64,000 nt of DNA from JAXMAO01 sp046350375 (GTDB lineage Bacteria > Planctomycetota > Phycisphaerae > UBA1845 > UTPLA1), in the NCBI GenBank assembly GCA_046350375.1, contig JAXMAO010000002.1:1-64000 (forward strand), written 5' to 3'. This document shows positions 1-7,800 of this stretch, piece after piece. Positions within the stretch are counted from its first letter, which is position 1, and every line of letters starts with the position of its first letter. The notes beneath the pieces were generated by a model, which had not been told where the DNA came from, did no database searches, and saw nothing but the letters and a program-made list of their open reading frames with translations. Position numbers and translations under genes: made by a program.

Positions 1-1095
1 GCGCATCAGCTCGAGCATGCGCTTGCGCGTGCGGTCGATTCTGCGTTCCAGCCGTCCGACCGAGCGCAGCAGCGCCTCGGCCGACGGGTAGCGCTCGGCC
101 GGATCGGACGCCAGGCAGCGTTCGATGAGCTTGTCGGCGGCGCGCGTCAGTCCGGGCACGAGCGTCGACGCGGGCGCGAAGCGCCCGGCCGGCAGCTGCC
201 CGGTGAGCATCTGGTAGAAGATGACGCCGACCGAGTAGAGGTCGCTGCGCTCGGTGCACGAGGCGGCGTCGGCGAGCTGCTCGGGGCTCATGTAGCCGAG
301 GGTGCCGAGCGGCGCGTCGGTGCGGGTGTTGCTGTCCGGGCCGCCGCGCTCGGCGACGATCGCCGCCAGGCCGAAGTCGGCGATGCGCACCACGGCGTAA
401 CGGTCGAGCAGGATGTTGCCCGGCTTCAGGTCGCGATGCAGGATGCCCTGGCGGTGCGCCGCGACCAGCCCGGTGACGATCTGCTTGAGGATCGACACGG
501 CGGTGCGCGGCCGGACGCGATGCTTGCGCAGGATGCGCTCGAGGCTCAGTCCGGCGACGTACTCCATGACGTAGTAGTGGCGTCCATCGATCACGCCGGC
601 GTCGATGATGTCGACGATGTTGGGGTGCGTCAGCCGCGTAAGGAGCTGAATCTCGCGCTGAAAGCGGGCGATGACGTCGGGCTGGCGCTCCAGCCGCGGA
701 GAAAGCACCTTGATCGCCACGGCCCGCTGCAGCGATTCCTGCATCGCGCCGTAGACCACCCCCATGCCGCCCTGGCCGACCACGCGCAGAATCTGGTAGC
801 CGGGCAGCTCCGGAAAGCGCTCCGGCGCCGTCGGGCCCGCGGCGCCGCCGGGCTGCGTGCCGGCCTGGTTGATGAACTCGTAGGCCTCGATCGCCTGGCG
901 GATCGCCTCGGCGGCGTGCGGCGCGGCCGCGATGAAGCTCTCGGCCGACACCGGCTCGCCGGCCTGCTGCGCGGCGCGATAGGCCGACAGCGCCCGCGCG
1001 GCGGCCAGCTCGGTCTCGCTGCGTTCCTCGCCTTCGTCGGGCGCAAGATAGACGCGCTCAAACGGTTCGTTCGGGTTGGCAGGGACGCTGCTCAT
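1..1095 (-). CDS. Serine/threonine protein kinase, Pkn type (partial, runs off left edge)
   Basis: The reading frame is open from an ATG at 1095 to the window edge (365 codons seen), so the C-terminus is missing. After about 98 residues without a recognised domain, a complete Hanks-type kinase core follows: glycine loop VGQGGMGVVYG (about 107-117), lysine in VAIKV (129), catalytic HRDLKPGN (about 213), DFG (about 231), and a GYMSPEQ activation-segment end. It should phosphorylate Ser/Thr of unknown partners. Its start lies 27 bp after the stop of the ECF sigma factor on the same strand, so the two are probably co-transcribed. This pairing is common in Planctomycetota, where such kinases usually continue into a membrane or sensor domain. 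That part cannot be seen here. Confidence 0.93.
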   Translation of the reverse strand, partial: MSSVPANPNEPFERVYLAPDEGEERSETELAAARALSAYRAAQQAGEPVSAESFIAAAPHAAEAIRQAIEAYEFINQAGTQPGGAAGPTAPERFPELPGYQILRVVGQGGMGVVYGAMQESLQRAVAIKVLSPRLERQPDVIARFQREIQLLTRLTHPNIVDIIDAGVIDGRHYYVMEYVAGLSLERILRKHRVRPRTAVSILKQIVTGLVAAHRQGILHRDLKPGNILLDRYAVVRIADFGLAAIVAERGGPDSNTRTDAPLGTLGYMSPEQLADAASCTERSDLYSVGVIFYQMLTGQLPAGRFAPASTLVPGLTRAADKLIERCLASDPAERYPSAEALLRSVGRLERRIDRTRKRMLELMR

Positions 1096-1122
1096 CGATC
1101 GATCCGCCGCGGCGAGGGTGCG

Positions 1123-1740
1123 TCAGTAGCGCGAGGCGCTCAGGCCGCGCTCGCGCAGCAACTGGCCCAACTTGACCAGGGCGCGATGGTAGAGCACGTC
1201 CACGGCGCCGGGCGATCGGTTCATCCGCGCGGCGACCATGTCGGAGGTGTGACCCTCGAAGTCGCGCAGCAGGATCACCTCGCGATAGTCCTTGGGCAGC
1301 TCTTCGAGCACGTCGACGACGATGCCGGCGCTCTCGCGCCGCCCCGCCAGGCTGCTGGGCGACCCGCCGCGGCTGCCCCCGAAGCCGGAGAACGACTCGA
1401 CCGCCTGCTCGCGCCCGGCATCGCGCCGCGCCGCCCCGAGGTGGCGCTCGAAGACGCGCTTCAGCTCGCGCAGCGCGATGTGCACGATCCAGCGCCGGAA
1501 GACCTCGGGCGTGACATCCGGAATGCGCTTGAACCGCGCGAACGCGCGGGTGTAGGTCTCCTGGATCACGTCGTCGACGTCGACCCGGGCCCGCGCCGCG
1601 CGCGGCATCCGCGAGCGCAGCAGCACCTCCAGCCGCCCCACCTGAGACTGAAACAGCCGGTCGAACGCCGCCCGGTCCTCGTCGAACATGGCGCGCCGCA
1701 GCAGCTCGGCCAGTTCGAGATCGGCGGGCGGATCGGTCAT
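1123..1740 (-). CDS. ECF-family RNA polymerase sigma factor
   Basis: A 205-residue sigma-70-like factor. Region 2 is visible as DVDDVIQETYTRAFARF (about residues 50-66). Region 4 is LPKDYREVILLRDFEG followed by a helix-turn-helix ending in AVDVLYHRALVKL, which would bind the -35 element. Sigma regions 1 and 3 are absent, as expected for an ECF factor. A glycine/serine-rich linker joins the two regions. I chose the ATG at 1740 because GGAGG (1752-1756 read on the minus strand) lies 11 bases upstream. A GTG at 1758 would add six residues but lies only 7 bases from a TAGAAT -10-like box (1765-1770). The gene leads directly into the kinase, which may control it. Confidence 0.92.
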   Translation of the reverse strand: MTDPPADLELAELLRRAMFDEDRAAFDRLFQSQVGRLEVLLRSRMPRAARARVDVDDVIQETYTRAFARFKRIPDVTPEVFRRWIVHIALRELKRVFERHLGAARRDAGREQAVESFSGFGGSRGGSPSSLAGRRESAGIVVDVLEELPKDYREVILLRDFEGHTSDMVAARMNRSPGAVDVLYHRALVKLGQLLRERGLSASRY

Positions 1741-1898
1741 CGCAGGCGTCGCCTCCACTCACAGATTCTAACATTACCGCGGCCGAAACGCTCGGCCCGG
1801 CAGAGCTGCCCGCAGGCGCGATAATCGCGCCACGCGACGGCGTTATCATGGTCAGGCGTGCGCCGCGCCATGCATGTTTCGCTCGGATTGAGATCACC

Positions 1899-2612
1899 GT
1901 GAACTTCGCACCCTTCAAACTGCTGACCTTTGACTGCTACGGCACGCTGGTCGACTGGGAAACCGGCCTGCTGGGCGCGCTGCGCGCGTGGGCGCGGCAG
2001 GCTGGCCGCGCGGCCGACGACGAGGCGCTCCTGGCCTGCTTCGGCGCGATCGAGCCGATCGTGCAGGCCGAGCGCCCAGGCGAGCCCTATCGACTCATCC
2101 TGCGCGAGGTGCAGCGGCGGATGGCCGGCGCGCTGGGCGCGCCCGCCCGCGAGGCCGACGCCGCGGCGCTGGCCGATTCGGTCGGCGACTGGCCGGTGTT
2201 CGCCGACACCCCCGCGGCCCTGCGGCTGCTCCAGTCGCGCTACCGGCTGATGGTCGTGTCGAACGTCGATCGCCTCTCGTTCGATCGCACGCGGCCGAAG
2301 CTGGGCGTCGAGCTGGACGGCCTGGTCACCGCGGAGGAGGTCGGCGCCTATAAGCCCGATCGCCGCATGTTCCGGCGGGCGATCCAGGTCGCCGCGTCGC
2401 TCGGCGCCGCGCCGGGCGAGATTCTGCACGTGGCGCAGAGCCTGTTTCACGACGTGGCGCCGGCGTCGGCGCTCGGGCTGGCGACGGTGTGGGTCGATCG
2501 GCGGGCCGGCCAAGCGGGCGGCGCCACCCGCGCCGCCGCGCCCGACGTGCGGGCCGACCTCGTCGTCCGCAGCCTGGAAGAGCTGTCGCGGCTGGCCGTG
2601 CCGGGCGGATAG
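1899..2612 (+). CDS. HAD-superfamily hydrolase, haloacid dehalogenase type II-like
   Basis: A predicted cytoplasmic hydrolase of about 237 residues, close to the usual size of type II haloacid dehalogenases and related phosphatases. Motif I is FDCYGTLVDW with the nucleophilic Asp near the N-terminus, motif II is VVSNVDR, the motif III lysine sits in YKPDRRMF, and motif IV is in HVAQSLFHDVAPASALG. The substrate cannot be told from sequence; a 2-haloacid or a small phosphate ester are both possible. The GTG at 1899 puts the first strand right at the N-terminus; an ATG at 1848 would add 17 unconserved residues. Neither start has a strong SD. The gene is divergent from the sigma factor. Confidence 0.85.
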   Translation: MNFAPFKLLTFDCYGTLVDWETGLLGALRAWARQAGRAADDEALLACFGAIEPIVQAERPGEPYRLILREVQRRMAGALGAPAREADAAALADSVGDWPVFADTPAALRLLQSRYRLMVVSNVDRLSFDRTRPKLGVELDGLVTAEEVGAYKPDRRMFRRAIQVAASLGAAPGEILHVAQSLFHDVAPASALGLATVWVDRRAGQAGGATRAAAPDVRADLVVRSLEELSRLAVPGG

Positions 2613-2674
2613 GCGCGGCCTGCGCAGACTTTCGCCGCGGCGCCGCACGCCATGCCTGACCAAAGGAGAAGTCC

Positions 2675-3178
2675 ATGCCAGGTGCTTCGCTGCCGCTGAT
2701 CCAGGTTGCCGACGGCGCCGCCGACATGGCAATCACCCGCGAGCTGTTCACCGAATACGCGTCCAGCCTGGGATTTTCGCTCTGCTTTCAGGGGTTCGAC
2801 GAAGAACTGCGGACGCTGCCCGGCAAGTATGCCCCGCCGCGCGGCGCGCTGCTGCTGGCGCGGTGCGACGGCGAGCCGGTCGGTTGCGTGGCGCTGCGGC
2901 CGATCGACGCCACGACGGCGGAGCTGAAGCGGCTGTATGTGCGGCCAGACGCGCGCGGCCGCGGGCTGGGCCGGGCGCTGACCGAGGCCGCCATCGCCGC
3001 GGCACGCGCGATGGGCTACGCCGCAATCCGGCTCGACACGCTCAAGTCGATGGTGGAGGCCAATCGGCTGTACGACGCCCTGGGCTTCCGCGAGATCGCC
3101 GCCTACTGCGACAATCCGCACGACACGGCCCGTTTCCTGGAGCTGTCGGCGAATCGGCCCGACGCGCGCGGCGGCTAA
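2675..3178 (+). CDS. GNAT-family N-acetyltransferase
   Basis: A 167-residue single-domain acetyltransferase. The acetyl-CoA pyrophosphate-binding motif is LYVRPDARGRGLGRAL (about residues 88-103), followed by the helix with AIAAARAMGY and the C-terminal strand pattern ANRLYDALGFREI. The acceptor is unknown. The start is firm: AAAGGAG at 2662-2668 lies 6 bases before the ATG. The gene runs towards phaR and the two stop codons overlap by three bases (TAA at 3176-3178 on plus, TAG at 3175-3177 on minus), so there is no spacer for a terminator. Confidence 0.93.
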   Translation: MPGASLPLIQVADGAADMAITRELFTEYASSLGFSLCFQGFDEELRTLPGKYAPPRGALLLARCDGEPVGCVALRPIDATTAELKRLYVRPDARGRGLGRALTEAAIAAARAMGYAAIRLDTLKSMVEANRLYDALGFREIAAYCDNPHDTARFLELSANRPDARGG

Positions 3179-3775
3179 CCCTTCTTGCGGCCGGGCTTCT
3201 TGCGGGCGGCGAGCCGTTCCTGCAAGTCGGATAGCTGGTGGCGCAGGTCGTCGACCGTCTGGCGCAGCTCGCGGGTTTCGTCGGCCTGCGGGCGGCAGCG
3301 GGGTCGCGCCGGCGGGCGGTGCCTCCTTGGAGTTTCGCCCGGACTGTAGCCACGACTGGGCCCAGTTGAGCGGGCCGGATGGCGTCGGCCAGGTGGGGAA
3401 TCCGCTGCGGCGGAGGAAGTCGGTGAACTGCTCCTGCGAGTGGATGAAGGTGTCGAGGGCGCGGCCGAAGTAATTGTCGATGAACATCCGCAGGATGGAC
3501 TGGTTGGCCTGGATGACCTGATGCAGCAGGTCGGAGCCGAACAGGGCGATCTTGGGCGGGTCGTGTTCGAGGATGATCTGGGTCAGGACGTGGGGGGTGA
3601 TGTCGTCGCCGGACTTGGAGTCGGTGACGCAGATTTGCCGGCCGTCGCGGACGAGGCGGTAGAGATCGTCGAGGGTGACGTGTCGGCTGTGGGTCACGTC
3701 GTAGAATCGGCGATTGGGGTATTTCTTGACCTGCACGACGGCGGAATGGCTGGCGTCGGCCACGAGGCACCTCAT
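3175..3775 (-). CDS. phaR: PhaR-type polyhydroxyalkanoate synthesis repressor (apparent frameshift)
   Basis: The N-terminal DNA/PHA-binding domain is clear: VVQVKKYPNRRFYDV, HVTLDDLYRLVRDG, ITPHVLTQIILEHDPP, then FIDNYFGRALDTF. PhaR proteins bind the phasin promoter and are released by nascent PHA granules. From about position 3300 the frame runs into arginine/alanine-rich junk and would continue through the GNAT gene to 2447. In the +1 frame the expected C-terminal coiled coil appears (ADETRELRQTVDDLRHQL, then a basic tail KKPGRKKG) and stops at 3175. A single extra base near 3285-3300 explains this, either as a sequence error or a real mutation. The corrected protein has about 200 residues, normal for the family. 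The gene is divergent from the phasin gene. Confidence 0.85.
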
Positions 3776-3780
3776 TTGTG

Positions 3781-3792
3781 TTGCGGACGCAA
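3781..3792. promoter_or_regulatory. Candidate PhaR operator next to phaR start
   Basis: TTGCGGACGCAA is a perfect 5-bp inverted repeat around GA, placed 5 bases upstream of the phaR start. PhaR proteins are known to bind TGC...GCA type palindromes near phaP and phaR. Here that implies autoregulation, which is inference. Confidence 0.45.
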
Positions 3793-3880
3793 AAAAACTT
3801 CTGCGAATCCGGCCTGCATTCCATTCATCTATCGACGTAAATTATTGCCAATAATATATCTACAGTCAACACAGATTATT

Positions 3881-3931
3881 TGTGCGTTTGCACAAAAAAC
3901 TGTTGCCGCAGCAGCAGTGGGGCGATATACT
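3881..3931 (+). promoter_or_regulatory. Phasin promoter with overlapping PhaR-like palindromes
   Basis: A -35 box TTGCCG (3903-3908) and a -10 box TATACT (3926-3931) are exactly 17 bases apart, inside an unusually AT-rich stretch (about 3830-3900). A perfect inverted repeat, TGTGC-GTTT-GCACA (3881-3894), lies just upstream. A second, CTGTTGCCGCAG (3900-3911), overlaps the -35 box. Both match the TGC/GCA pattern of PhaR operators, so repression by occlusion is a natural model. The predicted transcript starts near 3938 and reads into the phasin gene. Confidence 0.6.
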
Positions 3932-3997
3932 TTGGACGTGGCGACTGGGACCACAGCCCAAATGGACAACGCCTACGCGGCACGGGAGCTTACGACC

Positions 3998-4468
3998 ATG
4001 TTCACCGAGATGAAAGAGACGATGGACAACTTCTTCAAGACCTCTGGCGAGACCTTCCAGGCCACTTTCAACACCGGCATGCGGATGCAGGAGGACTTCA
4101 TGAAGTTCTTCACCACGCCGTTCTCCGGCACCAAGTCGTTTGACGACCTGCGCAAGCGTGGCGAGCAGTTCTCCAGCGAGTTCTTCAACCTCATGCAGAA
4201 GAACTTCGCCGAGCAGCACAAGGCCTTCGACGCCACCTGCAAGGTCGGCGCCGAGTGGACCCGCCGGGCCATCGAGACCACCGCCGCGGCCGACAACGCC
4301 GATCTGCGGGACAAGACCTCGGGCATGCTGACCACGACCATCGACGCGATTCGCTCGGCGGCCGAGACCAACATGAACACCGGCCTCCAGATGTTCGAGA
4401 ATTTCACCAACTTCGTGAGCCGCTCCTTCAATGGCCACGAGAAGCGCACCCCGGCGACCGCGAAGTAG
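3998..4468 (+). CDS. Phasin (PHA granule-associated protein)
   Basis: A 156-residue protein that is almost entirely amphipathic helix without signal peptide or membrane span, as in phasins. It has repeated FF/FM aromatic pairs (FMKFF, SSEFFNLMQKNF) and ends in FENFTNFVSRSFNG. Phasins coat PHA granules and control their size and number. I chose the ATG at 3998, preceded by CGGGAG with 9 bases spacing; an in-frame ATG at 3962 would add 12 residues with no SD. It is first in the cluster ahead of the PhaE-like gene and phaC, behind a promoter with PhaR-like sites. The assignment leans on context, because phasins are weakly conserved. Confidence 0.8.
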   Translation: MFTEMKETMDNFFKTSGETFQATFNTGMRMQEDFMKFFTTPFSGTKSFDDLRKRGEQFSSEFFNLMQKNFAEQHKAFDATCKVGAEWTRRAIETTAAADNADLRDKTSGMLTTTIDAIRSAAETNMNTGLQMFENFTNFVSRSFNGHEKRTPATAK

Positions 4469-4483
4469 TCGCGACAATCTCTC

Positions 4484-4562
4484 GGAGCCTGCCCCGACAG
4501 GGCTCGGGCCCAGTCCCTCCGGCCTCACCGCCGGAACCGGGCGCCTGTCGGCGGCAGGCTCC
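4484..4562 (+). terminator. Long GC-rich stem-loop between phasin and PhaE-like genes
   Basis: The arms at 4484-4501 and 4544-4562 form an 18-bp stem with one bulged base, and a smaller hairpin lies in the loop. It is followed by TTGCGTTTG, not by a clean T-run. It may be a partial terminator or a 3' stabiliser that keeps phasin mRNA more abundant than synthase mRNA. The hairpin is seen; the role is inferred. Confidence 0.55.
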
Positions 4563-4673
4563 TTGCGTTTGCACCCGCCGGCGACGTACAACGTCCGTCC
4601 GCCGGCGCGGCGCGCCGAACCGATGCCGAGATCAGGCGCGCTGCTGGCAGGCCCGGCCATGCGAGGTCGATCC

Positions 4674-5135
4674 GTGCACACCCCATCCGACAACGGCAAG
4701 ACGTTGGAACCGATGTTCAAATTCTGGCAGGACCTGATGGCCCGCATGCCGACCGGCGGCTTTGTGCCCGGCCAGATGCCCGGGCCCGAGGCCTTTCAGC
4801 AGGGGCGGCGCGTCTTCTTTGACGCCTTGGCCGCCTACTGCGACGAATTCATGCGCTCTCCGCAGTTCCTGGAAGGCATGAAGCAGACCATGGCCCAGTC
4901 GCTGGCCTTCCGCAAACAGCTCAACGAGTTCATCACCTCCGCCATGCACGCGGTCCAGATGCCGACCGCCGAAGACATGGGCGAGGTGCTCTCCACCTTG
5001 CGGGCGATCGAAAGCACGTTGCTGCAGCGAGTGGAAGAAATCGCTGACCGGCTCGAACGCCTCGAGCGTGGTCCGGCGCGCCCCGCACGGCCGGCCCGGC
5101 CGCGCAGCGCGCCGGCTTCGAAACGCCGCCGCTAG
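4674..5135 (+). CDS. Small PhaE-like PHA synthase subunit or accessory protein
   Basis: A 153-residue soluble helical protein. It opens with FKFWQDLMARMP, has a helical core, then the stretch VQMPTAEDMGEVLSTLRAIE followed by a heptad-like helix LLQRVEEIADRLERLE and a basic Pro/Arg/Ala tail. Class III PHA synthases need a PhaE partner, and PhaE/PhaM-type proteins share a comparable PT..D....L segment before a coiled coil. It lies 50 bp ahead of a class III phaC. At 153 residues it is far shorter than typical PhaE (about 350), so it may be a reduced PhaE or a second phasin. The GTG at 4674 was chosen because GAGGT (4663-4667) sits 6 bases upstream. Confidence 0.6.
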   Translation: MHTPSDNGKTLEPMFKFWQDLMARMPTGGFVPGQMPGPEAFQQGRRVFFDALAAYCDEFMRSPQFLEGMKQTMAQSLAFRKQLNEFITSAMHAVQMPTAEDMGEVLSTLRAIESTLLQRVEEIADRLERLERGPARPARPARPRSAPASKRRR

Positions 5136-5185
5136 CCACGCGCCGCCCGGGCGCGCGGCTGCGGTCGCGGGAGTGAGTGCGACCC

Positions 5186-6337
5186 ATGACGCAGACACAG
5201 ACGCCGCCGTTTGGCTGGTTCGGCATGCCGCCGGACTTCGCCACCAACATCCAGGACTTCTTCAACAAGCTCGTCGCCACGCCGCGCGTGATGGAAATCG
5301 CCCGGCGCATTCCGAAAGGGGCGACACCCTGCGAAACCGTCTACGAAGAAGACAACCTGCGCCTGTTGCGCTACACCTGGGGCCCCGAAAAGAAACACCG
5401 CACCCCGCTGCTGATCGCCTTTGCCCTGGTCAATCGGCCGTACATCCTCGACCTCATGCCCAACAAGAGCGTGGTGCGCCACTTCCTCAACGCCGGGTTC
5501 GATGTCTACCTGATCGACTGGGGCGTCCCTTCGCATGGCGATCGCCACCTGGGGCTCGAGACCTACGTCGAACGCTACATGCACCACTGCGTCGATGCCA
5601 TCCGCCGCCGCTGCAACGTGCCCCAGATCAACCTGATGGGCTACTGCATGGGCGGCACCATGGCCGCCATGTACACCGCGCTGCACGGCGACCGCGTCCG
5701 CAACCTCATCCTCATGACCGCCCCGATCGACTTCTCGCAGCGCGAGAGCCTGCTGTCGCTGTGGGCCGACGAGAAATATTTCGACGTCGATGCCTTCGTC
5801 GAAGTCTACGGCAACTGTCCGCCGCAGTGGCTCCAGATGAGCTTCCTCATGCTCAAGCCGGTCACCAACCTGCTCGAGAAGTACGTCACCTTCTACGAGA
5901 AGATGACCGACGAGCAATTCGTCGAAGATTTCATGGCGATGGAGCAGTGGGTCAACGACAACATCCCGCTGGCCGGCGAAACCTACCGCCAGTTCGTCCG
6001 CTACGGCTTCCAACAGAACCTGCTGGTGCAGGGACGCTGGCCGATCGGCGGACGCAACGTCAACCTGCACGACATCAGCTGCCCCATTCTGAACCTGATG
6101 GCGACCGCCGATCACCTCGTGCCGTGCGGACAGAGCCGCCTGTTCAACGACCTGGTCGGCTCGGCCGATCGCGAGTCGATCGAGCTGAAGGCGGGCCACA
6201 TCGGCCTGGCGGTCGGCTCCAAGGCACAGAGCGAGCTGTGGCCCAAGGCGTGCGAGTGGCTGGCGAAGCGGTCTGAGTCGCGCTCCGAGCCGCGCCCGGC
6301 GACCCCCGCGAAGCCGCGCACGTCAAGAAAGCGCTAG
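5186..6337 (+). CDS. phaC: Class III poly(3-hydroxyalkanoate) synthase, PhaC subunit
   Basis: Polymerises (R)-3-hydroxyacyl-CoA into PHA on the granule surface. The 383-residue length fits class III. The lipase-like box is GYCMGG with nucleophile Cys154, the Asp is in TADHLVP (about 309) and the His in AGHIGL (about 338). All three members of the triad are present and near the positions known for class III enzymes. The conserved YLIDWG and LMTAPIDF blocks are intact, and a basic tail ends the protein. The ATG at 5186 has GGGAG 12 bases upstream; a GTG at 5177 would place that SD too close. It is last in the cluster and is followed immediately by a dispersed repeat. Confidence 0.95.
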   Translation: MTQTQTPPFGWFGMPPDFATNIQDFFNKLVATPRVMEIARRIPKGATPCETVYEEDNLRLLRYTWGPEKKHRTPLLIAFALVNRPYILDLMPNKSVVRHFLNAGFDVYLIDWGVPSHGDRHLGLETYVERYMHHCVDAIRRRCNVPQINLMGYCMGGTMAAMYTALHGDRVRNLILMTAPIDFSQRESLLSLWADEKYFDVDAFVEVYGNCPPQWLQMSFLMLKPVTNLLEKYVTFYEKMTDEQFVEDFMAMEQWVNDNIPLAGETYRQFVRYGFQQNLLVQGRWPIGGRNVNLHDISCPILNLMATADHLVPCGQSRLFNDLVGSADRESIELKAGHIGLAVGSKAQSELWPKACEWLAKRSESRSEPRPATPAKPRTSRKR

Positions 6338-6397
6338 TGTTGCGTCCGATTCGTTTTTTCGGGTAGGGCAAAGCTCCAGGTTCTCCATTCGGCAGCG
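6338..6397 (+). repeat. Dispersed element directly after phaC stop (single-unit copy)
   Basis: Starting at the phaC stop, the sequence TAGTGTTGCGTCCGATTCGT, a T-run, then CGGGTAGGGCAAAGCTCC matches almost base for base the sequence after the prfB stop (minus strand, 56922 downwards). The end TTCGGCAGCG also matches. Orientation relative to the upstream gene is the same in both. This copy holds one 24-bp GAGCTTTGCC-type unit; the prfB copy holds six. The rest of the gap up to 6529 shows nothing recognisable. Confidence 0.75.
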
Positions 6398-6529
6398 GCA
6401 CGGCAGCGCCTGACTGTGCCCGGACCCGAGAAGTCGGTTGTGACGAAGCGCTAGTTCGGCGAGCAATCGCCCCCAGCCGCCGACTGGCGGTTTCTTGACG
6501 CCGCCTGGCGCCATTCTGAGAATCCCGCC

Positions 6530-7768
6530 GTGTCGCACGGCGCCCAGAATCTGATCTCACTCACCGAGGCCTGGTCGCGGATCGCGATCGCGCCCGACCC
6601 GCGCGCGGTGGAACAGGTCCCGCTTGAACAGGCCGCCGGACGCGTCCTGGCCGAGCCGGTGCGAGCCGCCGGCAACTACCCGCCGTTCGCCAAGTCGGTC
6701 ATGGATGGCTACGCCGTTCGCGCCGTCGACATCGCCTCGGCCCCCTGCACGCTGCGCGTGGTCGGCGCGATCGCCGCCGGACAGGCGGCCGGGCCCGCGC
6801 TGCAACCGGGCACGGCGGTCTGGATCAACACCGGGGCGCCGCTGCCGAACGGCGCCGATACGGTGGTGCCGGTCGAGCGGACCGCCGCCGCCGAGGCCGA
6901 TGCGGTGCAGATCGGCGTGGCGCTACCTGTCGGCAAGCACGTGGCATCGGCCGGCAGCGTGGTGCGAGCCGGCGTCGAACTCCTTCGCGCCGGCGTGCGC
7001 CTGGGGCCGGCGCAGCTCGGCGCCCTGGCGGCCAACGGCACGGCCCGGGTCGCGGTTTTTGCTCGGCCGGCGGTTGCCCTAGTCATTACCGGCGACGAGC
7101 TGGTCGCGCCGGGCACGCGGCCCGCGGCCGGGCAGATCTTCGACAGCAACGGACCAATGCTGGCCGCCTTGGCGACGGCGTGCGGGGCCGAGTCCCGCCC
7201 GCTTGGCCGCGTCGGCGACACCGAGGCCGGCCTCCGCGAGCGGGTGGTCGCCGCGCTCCGCAGCCCGATCGCGGTGCTGGTCGGGGGCATGTCGAAGGGC
7301 ACGCTCGACCTGGTGCCGGCCGTGTGTGAGTCGCTCGGCGTGGTGTGGCGCTATCAAGGCGTCGACATGCGCCCCGGGCGACCGACCGCGCACGGCGTCG
7401 GGCCGGCCGGGCAGCAGGTCTTCGGGCTGCCGGGCAACCCGGTCAGCTGCCTGGTCTGCTTTCTGGCATTCGTGCGGCGGGCGATCGACGGGCTTTCTGG
7501 GCTTCCGCCGACCCCGCTGCCGCGGGCGCCACTGGCGGCGCCGCTGCCGGCAGCGGGCGATCCGCGGCCGGCGTGTGTGCCGGTGCGGGCGATCCGCACC
7601 CCGGCGGGCGGACCGGGTCTGGAGCCGGTCGCATGGGCGGGATCGGGCGACCCGTTCGCGCCGGCGCGGGCCGACGGCTTCGCGTTTCAGCCGCGCGGCG
7701 ACGCGGCGATCGCCGCCGGCGAGTGGGTCGAGTGGATGTCCGTTCCGGCCATCGGCGCACCGGTTTGA
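6530..7768 (+). CDS. moeA: Molybdopterin molybdenumtransferase MoeA
   Basis: Inserts molybdate into adenylylated molybdopterin in the last step of basic molybdenum cofactor synthesis. The 412 residues cover the family's domains: PPFAKSVMDGYAVR near residue 50, INTGAPLPNGADTVVPVE, and the MPT-binding core VITGDELV...QIFDSNGPM, then VGGMSKGTLD and the C-terminal VFGLPGNPVS. All usual blocks are intact. It starts with GTG. It lies away from moaD and moaE (32.8 kb), so the pathway genes are scattered. Confidence 0.95.
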   Translation: MSHGAQNLISLTEAWSRIAIAPDPRAVEQVPLEQAAGRVLAEPVRAAGNYPPFAKSVMDGYAVRAVDIASAPCTLRVVGAIAAGQAAGPALQPGTAVWINTGAPLPNGADTVVPVERTAAAEADAVQIGVALPVGKHVASAGSVVRAGVELLRAGVRLGPAQLGALAANGTARVAVFARPAVALVITGDELVAPGTRPAAGQIFDSNGPMLAALATACGAESRPLGRVGDTEAGLRERVVAALRSPIAVLVGGMSKGTLDLVPAVCESLGVVWRYQGVDMRPGRPTAHGVGPAGQQVFGLPGNPVSCLVCFLAFVRRAIDGLSGLPPTPLPRAPLAAPLPAAGDPRPACVPVRAIRTPAGGPGLEPVAWAGSGDPFAPARADGFAFQPRGDAAIAAGEWVEWMSVPAIGAPV

Positions 7769-7800
7769 CCGTGGGCGGCCGACCGAGCAGGATTGCGGGG

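Noticed and set aside
4431..4673. A longer N-terminus for the PhaE-like protein starting inside the phasin gene
   Set aside because: It would overlap the phasin gene and translate through the 18-bp hairpin; GAGGT before GTG 4674 gives a better start.
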